In this document: positions 1-8,554 of the stretch, in pieces
Layout: each line of letters starts with the position of its first letter
How positions within the stretch are numbered: the first letter of the stretch is position 1
From: Planctomycetaceae bacterium
GTDB lineage: Bacteria; Planctomycetota; Planctomycetia; Planctomycetales; Planctomycetaceae
Direction of reading: 5' to 3'
Length of the DNA: 64,000 nucleotides
NCBI GenBank assembly: GCA_021732995.1
Contig: JAKFWA010000086.1
Coordinates: 124,001 to 188,000, forward strand
The notes under the pieces: generated by a model
What the model was told of the DNA's origin: nothing
Seen by the model: the letters and a program-made list of their open reading frames with translations, nothing else
Databases searched by the model: none
Program-made: the position numbers and the translations under genes

Positions 1-948
1 GGCGAGATTCACTCGGGGACCAGCGTCGATCAACTGCTGGCGCAGACGTACGGTCGCAGCACGAAGGTGCCCAGTCTGGTGTTGGGCTGCGAGCAGTCGA
101 ATCCGTCGGTTCATAAAAACTACTCGATGATCTACAGCTCGCACATTTCTTGGAGTTCGCCGACAACGCCCACGCCGCTGGAACTGTATCCGGCTCTGGC
201 TTTTGACCGACTCTTCAAGGACGAAGTACAACGCGGCGACAAGAGCGTGCTGGACGCGGTTTTGGACGATGCTTCCAGTCTCCGCAGCCAGATCAGTTCC
301 GCGGATCAGCGGAAGTTGGATGAGTATCTCGACTCCGTTCGCGACGTCGAACAGCGAATTCAAAGGGCAGGGCAGAGGGGCGAACTTCAAGGTTGGCGCC
401 CGACGCTCGACAAGCCCAACATGCCGCGCCCGGCGGATGGCATTCCTCAGAACATCTCTGAGCACATGAAGTTGATGTGTGACATTCTGGTGTTGGGCTT
501 TCAAACGGACGCTACCCGCATCTGCACGCTTAAGCTCAACAACGACCATTCGTCGTTGCGCTTCCCACACTTGAACGTGGACTACATGATCCATCACCTG
601 CTGTCGCACTCGGACGGTGCGGACTGGTTGAAGGTGAATCAGTTCTTCACCGAGCAACTTGGTTATATCGCCCGCAAGCTGGATGCGATCCAGGAAGGCG
701 AACGCACGGCTCTCGACAACAGCATGCTGATGTTCTGCTCCAGCATGATGACGGGCCATCACGATGCCTCTCAACTGCCGGTTGTGATGCTGGGACGCGG
801 CGGCGGCAAGATCGCTGGCGGCAAGGCCTACGACTTCATGGGCCAGTCGAATCGTCAGATTTGTCGTCTGTACCTGACGATGATGGATGCGATGGGCGTG
901 AAGCTCGAGAAGTTCGGCGATGCGACGGCACCGTTGAGTCTGTCGTAG
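1..948 (+). CDS. DUF1552 family secreted protein, 3' part (5' end outside window)
   Basis: The reading frame is open from base 1, so this is the C-terminal 315 residues of a longer gene; a GTG at 67 lies inside the frame and is not the true start. The text GTSVDQLLAQTYG followed by LVLGCEQSN, the YSSHISWSS segment, the SVRDVEQRI helix and the final MMDAMGVKLEKFGD are what I recognise as the planctomycete/verrucomicrobial DUF1552 family, whose full members are about 430-450 residues and carry a Tat signal (expected upstream). No biochemical function is established for the family; it is often encoded beside DUF1592/DUF1588 cytochrome-like genes, which would then lie just outside the window. It converges on the glycerate kinase gene with a 17-base gap. 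Confidence 0.85.
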   Translation, partial: GEIHSGTSVDQLLAQTYGRSTKVPSLVLGCEQSNPSVHKNYSMIYSSHISWSSPTTPTPLELYPALAFDRLFKDEVQRGDKSVLDAVLDDASSLRSQISSADQRKLDEYLDSVRDVEQRIQRAGQRGELQGWRPTLDKPNMPRPADGIPQNISEHMKLMCDILVLGFQTDATRICTLKLNNDHSSLRFPHLNVDYMIHHLLSHSDGADWLKVNQFFTEQLGYIARKLDAIQEGERTALDNSMLMFCSSMMTGHHDASQLPVVMLGRGGGKIAGGKAYDFMGQSNRQICRLYLTMMDAMGVKLEKFGDATAPLSLS

Positions 949-965
949 TGAGCTGCGATTTTCGC

Positions 966-2351
966 TTACGGAGAAATCAGGGCGACGCGTACATCCATCA
1001 CGTTGGTGTGCGTGGGGCCTGACTTGAGCAAGCCGCCCGCCCTGGAGAAGAACTCGTAGGCATTGTTGATGGCGAGATAGTCCTCGGGGACGAGGTGCTG
1101 GTCTTGAATGGACTGCAGTACATCCGCGTCCAGCCACGCGCCCGCAGCGTCTGTTGGGCCGTCTTCGCCGTCCGTGCCTCCGGACAGAATAGTGATCTTT
1201 CCCCCCGCACTCGATTGGCTGATCGAGCCAGCGTTCAGAATCTCAACGCACGCAGCCAGAACCAGTTCCTGATTGCGGCCACCTTTGCGCGGTAGCTTCG
1301 TTTCTGACAGCCGCACGGTTGGTTCACCACCACTAATCAGGCAGAGTGGTTTTCCGGATGCGACGACCTCCGCTCGTGCGGCCAAGCATTGGCGTGCGAG
1401 GTCTCGTCCGATTTCTGAGGCGATTCCACCAATTCCCACGCCGATGACGCGGACATCGTAGCCCAGCGAACGAGCCTGCTGTTCTGCGGCCGCGACCGCG
1501 ACAGCGTTGTTTCCGATGACGTAGTTCTGGACGCGATCAGGATCGATTCGCGGTCGTGTGTTGCCGGCACTGGACGCCTCAAGTGCGATCTTCTCGTTCA
1601 GCAATTCCAGCACGGCCTTCGGCGTATTGTTGAGACCAACAATACGCTTCAGGATGTCGAACGCCATCGCCGGTGTTGAGTCATCATCAACGGTCGGTCC
1701 TGATGAGATGATATCCAGCGGGTCCCCGATGACGTCCGAAATGATCAGGCCGATCATACGACCTGCTTTCAGTGCGCGAGCGAGTCCGCCTCCCTTGATT
1801 AGCGAGAGTTGTTTCCGCACGGTGTTGAGTTCATTGATGGTTGCTCCGCCTCGTGACAGCAGTCGCGTCACCTCTTGTTTATCGTCGAGTGAAACTCCGA
1901 AGCAGGGCGCGGGCAGCAGAGCGCTCCCGCCGCCGGAGAGCAGGACGAGGCATAGGTCATCATCCCGCAGACGCTCGACAAGCTGCAGGATCTTGAGTGA
2001 TCCACCCACGCCTTCGACGGTTGGCTCGTTGACTCCGGCTGGTCGAGCCGCATGCAGGCGGATGCGTCGCAATTCGCGTGCGCAGTCGGCGGGAACATTT
2101 ACCCATCCGATAACTTTGGCATCGACCACATCAGCGCCGAGCACTTCCTCCACAGCGGACGCCATGCCCGCTCCGGCTTTGCCGGTGCCAACGACCACAA
2201 TGCGCTGCAGGTCGCTCAGGCGAAAACGGTTGCCGCAGACGGTCAGTTCATCTCCCTGACGTTGCAGGACATTTTTTACCAGTTGCGATGATGACACTGC
2301 GTCAACGGCGGATTTCCAGATGTCTAACGCGTGAGCTGTCAGTTCAAGCAT
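966..2351 (-). CDS. Glycerate 2-kinase (GckA/TtuD type, DUF4147 + MOFRL)
   Basis: Predicted to phosphorylate D-glycerate with ATP to 2-phosphoglycerate. The protein has 461 residues, the usual length of this family. The N-terminal DUF4147 Rossmann-like half contains IVVVGTGKAGAGMA and the glycine-rich VLLSGGGSALLPAP loop, followed by ISDVIGDPLDIISSGPT. The C-terminal MOFRL domain has ISGGEPTVRL, GGRNQELVLA and the signature LSGGTDGEDGPTDAAGA. Older annotation calls such proteins hydroxypyruvate reductase, which is generally considered wrong. It starts 47 bases after the nitrilase stop on the same strand, so the two are probably one transcript, perhaps for utilisation of a carbon/nitrogen compound (inference). 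Confidence 0.92.
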   Translation of the reverse strand: MLELTAHALDIWKSAVDAVSSSQLVKNVLQRQGDELTVCGNRFRLSDLQRIVVVGTGKAGAGMASAVEEVLGADVVDAKVIGWVNVPADCARELRRIRLHAARPAGVNEPTVEGVGGSLKILQLVERLRDDDLCLVLLSGGGSALLPAPCFGVSLDDKQEVTRLLSRGGATINELNTVRKQLSLIKGGGLARALKAGRMIGLIISDVIGDPLDIISSGPTVDDDSTPAMAFDILKRIVGLNNTPKAVLELLNEKIALEASSAGNTRPRIDPDRVQNYVIGNNAVAVAAAEQQARSLGYDVRVIGVGIGGIASEIGRDLARQCLAARAEVVASGKPLCLISGGEPTVRLSETKLPRKGGRNQELVLAACVEILNAGSISQSSAGGKITILSGGTDGEDGPTDAAGAWLDADVLQSIQDQHLVPEDYLAINNAYEFFSRAGGLLKSGPTHTNVMDVRVALISP

Positions 2352-2398
2352 TTCGTTTCGAAATTAGTCAGATGATGGGAACGGTGCGTCATTGAAGA

Positions 2399-3352
2399 TC
2401 ACTTGCCGTACTTGAGATCCCAGCCCGGCAGCGTCACCGATTCCTGGGGCTCGACAAGTTTGCTGTAGAGCTCCGGTCGGCGAGCTTTGCGGTAACGCCA
2501 ACCGGAAGACTGCTGCAATGGCTCGGGAGTCAGCAGGGCCACAACGACCTCGTCCTCCAGCGTGTGATTCTGAGCCAGTACTTCACCGAACGGGTCGAAG
2601 ATCATCGCGCAGCCGGGTTTGATGGTGTCGTAATCGACACCAATCGGGTTGCTGAAGACGGCATAGACTCCGTTCTCCCACGCACGGGCCGGCAGCCAGC
2701 GCAGCAGCCAGCCACGCCCTTTCGGCCCTTCGCACTCCTGACGCAAACGCACAGGATCGCGATGTCGATTCTCCCACAGCTTCTTATCGATCAGACCTCG
2801 CCCCGGCATCGGTGAGGGCAAACCGCACGTCACGTGCGGCATGAAGATGATCTCGGCACCCATCATCGCCGTGATGCGGACGTTTTCCGGCAGGTTGTTG
2901 TCGTAGCAGATCAGAAACCCGACGCGGCAACCGAGCAGGTCGATCACGTTGTAGCTGTCGCCGGGTGTCAGATACTTATTCACAAACGTGTGCAGCTTGC
3001 GATACTTCGTAATGAAGCCATCCGGGCCGACGATCGCGTAGGTGTTGTAGAGCTTGCCTGCGGAGTCTTTCTCGAACAGACCCGCCATGACGACGACTTT
3101 GAACTCGCGAGCGATCTCGATCAGCTTCTGCGTCGATGGGCCGTCCGGCACGGGTTCGGCCACGTCCAGCATCTGCTCGTAGCTCAGCGGCTGCACCCAC
3201 GTGTAGGCCGGAATGCAGCATTCGTGGAAGCTGACGATCTCTGCACCTTGCTCAACAGCGTTCCGGGTTAGCTCGCGAATGCGACCGAGATTGAAGCTCT
3301 TGTCGTTGTCTCGATGTTCGAACTGAGCAGTCGCGACGCGAATATCTCGCAT
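2399..3352 (-). CDS. Nitrilase-superfamily carbon-nitrogen hydrolase
   Basis: A 317-residue amidase/nitrilase-fold enzyme hydrolysing a C-N bond (amide, carbamoyl or nitrile; substrate not deducible). The superfamily catalytic Glu-Lys-Cys triad is visible: Glu44 in VSFHECCIPA, Lys119 in TKYRKLHTF, and Cys149 in GFLICYDNNLPE. I chose the ATG at 3352 (MRDIRVATAQ) rather than one 11 codons upstream because the family begins at this beta-strand, the upstream extension is a low-complexity serine run, and a GGGAA ribosome site lies a few bases before it. The conserved HVTCG and the KLWENRHRDPVRL segment suggest an N-carbamoylputrescine-amidase or beta-ureidopropionase-like branch, but I would not assign a substrate. 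It is upstream partner of the glycerate kinase. Confidence 0.88.
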   Translation of the reverse strand: MRDIRVATAQFEHRDNDKSFNLGRIRELTRNAVEQGAEIVSFHECCIPAYTWVQPLSYEQMLDVAEPVPDGPSTQKLIEIAREFKVVVMAGLFEKDSAGKLYNTYAIVGPDGFITKYRKLHTFVNKYLTPGDSYNVIDLLGCRVGFLICYDNNLPENVRITAMMGAEIIFMPHVTCGLPSPMPGRGLIDKKLWENRHRDPVRLRQECEGPKGRGWLLRWLPARAWENGVYAVFSNPIGVDYDTIKPGCAMIFDPFGEVLAQNHTLEDEVVVALLTPEPLQQSSGWRYRKARRPELYSKLVEPQESVTLPGWDLKYGK

Positions 3353-3524
3353 GGTGATTCCCTGGCTTGAGGACGACGACAACACGGGGCTGTCGTAGAG
3401 AGCCCGATTAGCTGGTTGCTTACCTTAGAGGACTCGGGGAGCGAACAGAACCAATGCTGTGCCGCGCGTGTCCTGCGATTGCTACGAGCAACTTAATCTT
3501 CCCTTTCTTGCGTGAAGGAACCCG

Positions 3525-4223
3525 ATGAAGCCAAGGCTGCTACTGGTTGGAGAGTTCAATCCCGAGCTTGAGCTTCACGCGGCGACGAATTCCGCCATCG
3601 AACACGCCCGTCGTGCTTTGAATGTCGATTTGAACTACGAGTGGATGAGCACCAGTGATTTCGCTGCAGGGTCGCTTGCAGGGTATTCCGGAGTCTGGAT
3701 CGCACCCGGCAGTCCATACAACAGCATGGTGGGCGCGTTAGAAGCGATCCGTATTGCTCGTGAGCAACGTCTGCCTTGTCTGGGGACTTGCGGTGGGTTT
3801 CAGCACATGATTATCGAGTACGCTCGCAACGTGCTGAGTTTTCAGGACGCTGACCACGGTGAGTACAACCCGTATGCGTCGCGTCTGTTCGTCTCGCGCC
3901 TCGATTGCTCGCTGGTCGGTCGCACGTTGGAGCTACGTTTCGAGCAGAATTCATTGGCGGCGAGACTGTATGGCGCGACCAAAGCACAAGAGCAGTACTA
4001 CTGCAACTTCGGCGTGGAGCCGAGCGCTGTCCCACTGCTTAAGCAGGGACCGTTGCTTGTCAGCGGATCAGATGCAGAAGGCGAGATTCGCGTCATCGAA
4101 CTACCGCAGCATCCGTTCTTTGTGGGCACTTTGTTTGTGCCTCAAGCGCGGTCGACCTCTGCCAACCCGCACCCCATCATCACGGGTTTCGTCAGGGCGG
4201 TTATTGGTCGTTGCGAGGCATAA
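3525..4223 (+). CDS. Stand-alone class I glutamine amidotransferase, CTP-synthase C-terminal type
   Basis: A 232-residue protein matching only the glutaminase half of CTP synthase; no amidoligase domain is encoded nearby. The nucleophile elbow LGTCGGFQHMIIEYARN (Cys about residue 88) is very close to the CTP synthase elbow GIxxGxQ with its following IEFARN helix, and the EQYYCNFGVEP segment occupies the place of the CTP synthase RHRYEVN segment. C-terminal HPFFVGTLFVPQ corresponds to the HP-F--QFHPE catalytic region but lacks the usual H-P-E. A family of such CTP synthase C-terminal-related (seleno)proteins is known; here the nucleophile codon is TGC, cysteine. Function is unknown. Monocistronic as far as spacing shows. 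Confidence 0.8.
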   Translation: MKPRLLLVGEFNPELELHAATNSAIEHARRALNVDLNYEWMSTSDFAAGSLAGYSGVWIAPGSPYNSMVGALEAIRIAREQRLPCLGTCGGFQHMIIEYARNVLSFQDADHGEYNPYASRLFVSRLDCSLVGRTLELRFEQNSLAARLYGATKAQEQYYCNFGVEPSAVPLLKQGPLLVSGSDAEGEIRVIELPQHPFFVGTLFVPQARSTSANPHPIITGFVRAVIGRCEA

Positions 4224-4317
4224 CCTGCGAGGGAAGACGCAAGAACCGGTTCCGCCTGAGGGCACGAGGCCGGAAGGTTCTCCTTGGCGGCAAACTCCGC
4301 GAAATCGTCAAACTTTG

Positions 4318-4379
4318 AATTCGAGAGTGTCGATGACGGATGCAGGTTGAACTTGCTCCGTCGCAGGGACACTCGAATT
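4318..4379 (+). promoter_or_regulatory. Foldable leader enclosing the TolC-like gene's ribosome site
   Basis: AATTCGAG (4318-4325) plus TGTC (4328-4331) can pair with GACACTCGAATT (4368-4379), a 12-bp stem with a two-base bulge, and inside it GACGGA (4335-4340) pairs with TCCGTC (4357-4362). The 3' arm contains part of the AGGGA ribosome site (4365-4369) and the first two bases of the TTG start at 4378. This would hide the start in the folded state. Seen directly; regulatory meaning is inference. Confidence 0.4.
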
Positions 4380-6936
4380 GACCGTCAAACCGCATTGTCA
4401 GTCTCTCTATTTTGCCGCTCTTGCCGTTTCATTGGTTGCATTGGCGACTTGCACAGGGTGCACGCGCGCTTGGTGGCGAGAGCAGGCGGATTGCGAAGTT
4501 GAAGTCGCGATTACAGAGAAGTTAGGCTATCTGGAGAGGCCAGCTTTGGCCGTCGAGCCGGACTCGCGGCTGGCTGATCCCTACTTCGCTGATCAGGAGC
4601 CGATGCCGCCAGACGACCCGCAGTCTCACGAGCTGATGCACGAGGTCGATGGCCATAAGGGCTGGAAGCACTGGCACGACAATGGTGACGCTCCGGCGGT
4701 AGACCTCGGGGCCTGGATGGATTCACTGCCGCGCGATGAGAACGGCGATGTCGTGGTGAACCTTGCCGATGCCGTGAAGATTGCTCGTAAGAATTCGCGT
4801 GAGTATCAGACGGAACTCGAAGATCTGTATCTCTCGGCACTCGACGTCACCTTTGAGCGTTTCCGATTCGATACTCAGTTCTTCCTGGGGAACTCGACGC
4901 TCCAGACATTCGATGGCCCGGTACGGAACGGGCCGCATTCCAAGAGCACGCTGGATGTCACAACCTCCGCCCAGATGCAGCGACTGACCGGCAGCGGCGG
5001 CGAATTGGTCGTCGGACTGGCGAACTCACTGGTCTGGGAGTTTTCTGGCAAGGGTTCTGACAGCTTTGGCTCAGTTCTAAACTTCAGTCTCGTGCAGCCG
5101 CTGTTGCAGTTCGGGGGACGGGCTCGCGTGCTGGAACAACTGACGCAACGTGAGCGCACTTTGCTGGCCAACGTGCGGCAGATGGAGCAGTTCCGGCAGG
5201 GTTTCTACGTTCAAGTTGTAGCTGGCAGAAACTCGGGCGATGGTCCGCTCCGTCAGGGAAATGTCGGACTTGCGGGCCTCGGTCTGATCGCCGGTTTACC
5301 GAGCGGCCGCGCCGGAGCTGCGCCGGTCGGCGGGTTTCTCGGTGTGCTGCAGGAAGCTCAACAGATTCGCAATCGCGATGCCAACCTCGTGGCACTCCGA
5401 GACAGTGTCACTCAACTGGACGCCTATTTTCAGGCGGGCCGTATCCCCATTCGACTTCAGGTCGATCAAACTCGGCAGGCTTATTACAACGCTCAGAGCA
5501 ATCAGTTGTCTTCACGAGCGGGTTATGCCAGCCGACTTGACGCGTTCAAAATGTCTCTGGGACTGCCGCCCAATCTCCCGCTGAAAGTGCAAGATGCTCT
5601 CATTGACCGTTTCAATTTGATTGAGCCTGCACTGACAGAATTACTCAATGAATTTAACGACATCCTGGATGTGCTGCGTGCGACGTCCACGCCAGTGGAA
5701 ATGATCGGTTTGCCTGAGCGTGTTGCTGAGTTGCTACCTTTTGAAGAACGACTGACGTTTTATCTGGATCAGACAAGCAAGGAGCTTGAGCAGGTGGAAG
5801 CGGCGTTGCCGCAGCGAGACAAGGAACTGCGACAGCTTCAAGTCCGCGTTGATCAGAACGACCACAGTGTTGATCGAGAGTTATTTGATCCGGCTCTGCT
5901 CCGCCGGCGAATTGCCGAGCATAAGCAGCGTTACAAGGACAATCGAGCGGAAGTTGCTACGCAGTTTGCAAACATCAAGGCCGTCAAAGCTGAGCAGATC
6001 AAAAACGAACCAGCCAAGGCCCGCGAGACCTTGGAGGATTATGCCGTCAAGCTCTCCGGAGTGATTTTGGATTCAATGCTGACTCAAGCCTCGGTGCGAT
6101 TGGAAAGTATCGGCCTGATGCCGGTTGATATGCAGGAAGCTACGGCAGTTGAAATCGCCCGCTGCAATCGCCTTGATTGGATGAATGCGCGTGCGAACCT
6201 GGTGGACAGTTGGCGAAAGATTGAATTCGCGGGCAACGCTCTGCAGAGCAATCTCAATGTGCTGGTGAGTGGCGATATCGGCACTCGCGGCGACAATCCG
6301 CTGGATTTCAGTGGTGATGATGGACGCCTGAGATTTGGTTTCCAGTTTGATAGCGCAATTACACGCTTGGCGGAACGCAATCGCTACCGCGAGGCATTGA
6401 TTGATTATCAACGAGCCCGTCGGTCTTACATGCTCTTTGAAGATCAAGTCAGTCAGAGTCTACGCAATACATTGCGGATTATTGATCTCAGCCAGATCAA
6501 CTTTGAGATTCGTCGCGCCGCATTATTCATCGCGATTTCACAGGTATCATTGGCGCGCATGAGACTGAATGAGCCCGCGAAAGCTGCTGGCGTCCCCGCA
6601 GCGGTGTCGCCGACAACCGCCCGCGACCTCGTTTCCGCATTGAATGACTTGCTCGACGCGCAGAATGACATGCTCAACGCGTGGGTCAGCTATGAAGTGC
6701 TCCGCATGCTGCTGGACTTTGAACTCGGCACAATGTCGCTCAGCTCTGAAGGTATGTGGGTCGATCCGGGCGCGATCCCTTCCGTCAGTGCGGCGCCGGA
6801 CCTGGCACCGCCGCTGATTCCACCACCAGTTCCAGCGGGCGAAAACATGGGAAAGAAGGTGGTTGTGCCACCTCAAGAGATCCAACCAGCAAGCGGCTGG
6901 CGAGCGACCGCAAAACCAGCATCGGCAGTCCCATAG
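4378..6936 (+). CDS. TolC-family outer-membrane efflux-like lipoprotein, enlarged
   Basis: Predicted outer-membrane channel subunit of an export system. The start is a TTG preceded at 8 bases by AGGGA; an in-frame stop at 4348-4350 excludes anything longer. A signal peptide with a lipobox-like LATCTGC (Cys25 or Cys28) opens the protein. Helical TolC features follow: NLADAVKIARKNSREYQ, the NFSLVQPLLQFGGRARVLEQLTQ strand-helix junction, and near the C-terminus ARDLVSALNDLLDAQNDMLNAW. At 852 residues it is almost twice the usual 420-500 because of a charged, probable coiled-coil insertion (about 460-560) and a proline-rich tail. No inner-membrane or adaptor partner is encoded beside it, so the cargo is unknown; the exopolysaccharide locus 20 kb away is a possible but unproven partner. 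Confidence 0.8.
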   Translation: MTVKPHCQSLYFAALAVSLVALATCTGCTRAWWREQADCEVEVAITEKLGYLERPALAVEPDSRLADPYFADQEPMPPDDPQSHELMHEVDGHKGWKHWHDNGDAPAVDLGAWMDSLPRDENGDVVVNLADAVKIARKNSREYQTELEDLYLSALDVTFERFRFDTQFFLGNSTLQTFDGPVRNGPHSKSTLDVTTSAQMQRLTGSGGELVVGLANSLVWEFSGKGSDSFGSVLNFSLVQPLLQFGGRARVLEQLTQRERTLLANVRQMEQFRQGFYVQVVAGRNSGDGPLRQGNVGLAGLGLIAGLPSGRAGAAPVGGFLGVLQEAQQIRNRDANLVALRDSVTQLDAYFQAGRIPIRLQVDQTRQAYYNAQSNQLSSRAGYASRLDAFKMSLGLPPNLPLKVQDALIDRFNLIEPALTELLNEFNDILDVLRATSTPVEMIGLPERVAELLPFEERLTFYLDQTSKELEQVEAALPQRDKELRQLQVRVDQNDHSVDRELFDPALLRRRIAEHKQRYKDNRAEVATQFANIKAVKAEQIKNEPAKARETLEDYAVKLSGVILDSMLTQASVRLESIGLMPVDMQEATAVEIARCNRLDWMNARANLVDSWRKIEFAGNALQSNLNVLVSGDIGTRGDNPLDFSGDDGRLRFGFQFDSAITRLAERNRYREALIDYQRARRSYMLFEDQVSQSLRNTLRIIDLSQINFEIRRAALFIAISQVSLARMRLNEPAKAAGVPAAVSPTTARDLVSALNDLLDAQNDMLNAWVSYEVLRMLLDFELGTMSLSSEGMWVDPGAIPSVSAAPDLAPPLIPPPVPAGENMGKKVVVPPQEIQPASGWRATAKPASAVP

Positions 6937-7159
6937 ATTTCTTCAACAGCACCGTTCGGGTTGTTGCCTTTCGCTGCTTTCGCTGCCTTCGATGCTTGGT
7001 CCGAGTTACGCCTGGATCGCACACTGATGCAGCGGGTTGAGGCGTCGACCAACCGGTTTTGACATGACTTTCAAGTGCCGGAAACGCCCCGTGTTTCAAA
7101 ATTCGAAGCTACTGTTGGCACTGAAGCATTCCTGTGCCTAACATCCGCCCGCACGCTCC

Positions 7160-7246
7160 GGAAAGGTGGCAGAGCGGTTGATTGCACCGGTCTTGAAAAC
7201 CGGCGTTGGGTTTGCCCAACCGAGAGTTCGAATCTCTCCCTTTCCG
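7160..7246 (+). tRNA. tRNA-Ser(UGA)
   Basis: A complete class II cloverleaf: acceptor stem GGAAAGG (7160-7166) with CCTTTCC (7239-7245), anticodon stem CCGGT/ACCGG around the loop CTTGAAA giving anticodon TGA at 7194-7196, a long variable arm with stem TTGGG/CCCAA (7206-7219), T arm GAGAG-TTCGAAT-CTCTC (7222-7238), and discriminator G at 7246. The long variable arm and G73 are serine identity features. CCA is not encoded. Confidence 0.95.
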
Positions 7247-7250
7247 CTTT

Positions 7251-7306
7251 CAGAAGCCCCTTGAACCTCAGCGTTTTCGCTGTCTTTCAAGGGTTTTCTG
7301 TTTTTT
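7251..7306 (+). terminator. Rho-independent terminator of tRNA-Ser
   Basis: A 15-bp outer stem CAGAAGCCCCTTGAA (7251-7265) pairs, with G-U wobbles, to TTCAAGGGTTTTCTG (7286-7300). A smaller stem CAGCG-TTTT-CGCTG sits inside, and TTTTTT (7301-7306) follows directly. It begins four bases after the tRNA. Confidence 0.9.
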
Positions 7307-8279
7307 GAGTCGAGGTTCGTTCGCGTCTTCTGACCTTGGCTGAGAGTGCGCGGAAATGGGCGGGCACTTCCGGTAAGCAGAACGGTAAGACGTTTTGCCT
7401 TCGTCAGCCCGGGGCCACAAGTTCCTGTAGCGCTCAGCGTCTGGTGCTCGCTGTCGGGGCGCTTGGACTGAATCGGAATTGGTGGCATGATGTCCACTTC
7501 CGTTGACTGGTCATGCAGACCGGCATGGGTGTAACGCCCAAACGTGAGTTCGACAGTTGAGTCCGGGACAGTCTGTGCATCGCCTTTGGGAGAGGCGACA
7601 AAACCCCCGAGACGTGACAAGTACGCGAACTCGCGGTGAGCAGCACGCGGCTCCCCGTCTAACGACCACGTCATAGTGAATATGCGTTATTGTTTGGCCG
7701 CTTAGGAATACGCACACGTGGCCACTTTTGTCTTATTGCCAGAAAATGACTGGACAAATGAATTAAGGCCGATAACTTATCAGACGCTCATTTGGATCGC
7801 ATGTTCCGTAGGGCGCATATGCTCCGAAGCTCGGAGTGTAGCAGGTCAATGAGCGAGGATATGTGCTGTTTTGCTTGACGCGGACTTTCCTTTGGGCTGA
7901 GGAGTGGTCGTCATGCGGGATTGCGGTGGTTACCGAAATTGCTGGGGACGCGAACTTCTCTGTGTTCGCCACGCTGTAATTCCCGGCGTATTCGCGCATT
8001 GGTCGCGTCCTAGATGTTGCTCGAAATGCGATTGCGCATTCAGGAATGTGCACCCAGCGAGGTTGGCAAAACTCGTTAATTGAATCGCATGCGTGATGCT
8101 GTTCCCGTCGAACGGTAAGCGGGCAGATCTGGAGACGAAGGCGGTCGCCGAACAGCCCGCATGTGGTAGATCGACGCTATCTATACGTAAACGCGGCGCA
8201 CTGCAGTATTCATTCGAGAGCTGCGGCTGTTTAGATCTGAAGTCGGAAAGATTCGGCTCATACGGAGTTGGAGAACAAT
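7307..8279. other. Gene-poor stretch between tRNA-Ser and the short surface-motif gene
   Basis: Apart from the recombinase remnant described separately, I see no supportable gene. Several open frames of 70-120 codons exist on the minus strand but have no signal peptide, domain or consistent ribosome site, and overlap one another in different frames. The combination of tRNA, recombinase scrap and non-coding DNA fits a decayed integration site. Confidence 0.5.
7390..7605 (-). pseudogene. C-terminal remnant of a tyrosine recombinase/integrase
   Basis: The minus-strand frame reads YLSRLGGFVASPKGDAQ, then STVELTFGRYTHAGLHDQS and VDIMPPIPIQ. This matches the C-terminal core of planctomycete phage-type integrases, where the usual text is LARHSTVELT-GRYTHAGL-D; the Tyr of RYTH is the expected nucleophile. 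The box II His is replaced (PDST for RHST), and the catalytic Arg/Lys part and whole N-terminal half are missing in any frame upstream. It is therefore a fragment, not a gene. Its C-terminus points toward tRNA-Ser, 144 bases away, the classical arrangement for an integrase beside its attachment site. Confidence 0.65.
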
Positions 8280-8549
8280 ATGCTGCTCGCAAGTTGGCTC
8301 AAGAACTTGTCTCGGCTCATTCGTTCTAAGGCACGCACTCGCCGTCGCAATTTGCGGCCTTTGGTTCCTCCGATCGAGTCGCTTGAGAACAGGTCGTTAA
8401 TGTCGGCGGTTGTCGTGTTGCTCGCGGTTCCTGAGGGGCTCATTGAATTGTCGGATGACTTATTTTCGGACAGCTTGTTCGAGGCTTCGCGTGCATCGGT
8501 GGTCTTCTCTAGTGTCAAACCGAACGACCGGACGGAATTAAAGGGCTAA
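8280..8549 (+). CDS. Short protein with N-terminal planctomycete surface motif
   Basis: An 89-residue protein. The ATG at 8280 has GGAG six bases upstream, a better start than the TTG at 8268. The N-terminus is basic (RSKARTRRRNLRPL) followed by PPIESLENRSLMSA, which is the LExR-LL/LEN-S-LMS type motif found at the N-terminus of large planctomycete extracellular proteins such as the one at 14791. Normally a long adhesin-like body follows; here the frame stops after about 45 further residues. It may be a genuine small protein or the truncated head of a lost surface protein. It ends 5 bases before the next ATG, so the two genes are probably co-transcribed. Function unknown. Confidence 0.55.
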   Translation: MLLASWLKNLSRLIRSKARTRRRNLRPLVPPIESLENRSLMSAVVVLLAVPEGLIELSDDLFSDSLFEASRASVVFSSVKPNDRTELKG

Positions 8550-8554
8550 AGATC

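Noticed and set aside
7138-7674. 178-residue minus-strand gene covering the tRNA-Ser region
   Set aside because: The frame runs through the tRNA and its terminator. Only its middle part resembles recombinase C-termini, so it was called a remnant instead.
7763-8292. Two overlapping minus-strand open frames in the gene-poor stretch
   Set aside because: They have no ribosome site, no signal or domain, and overlap each other in different frames.
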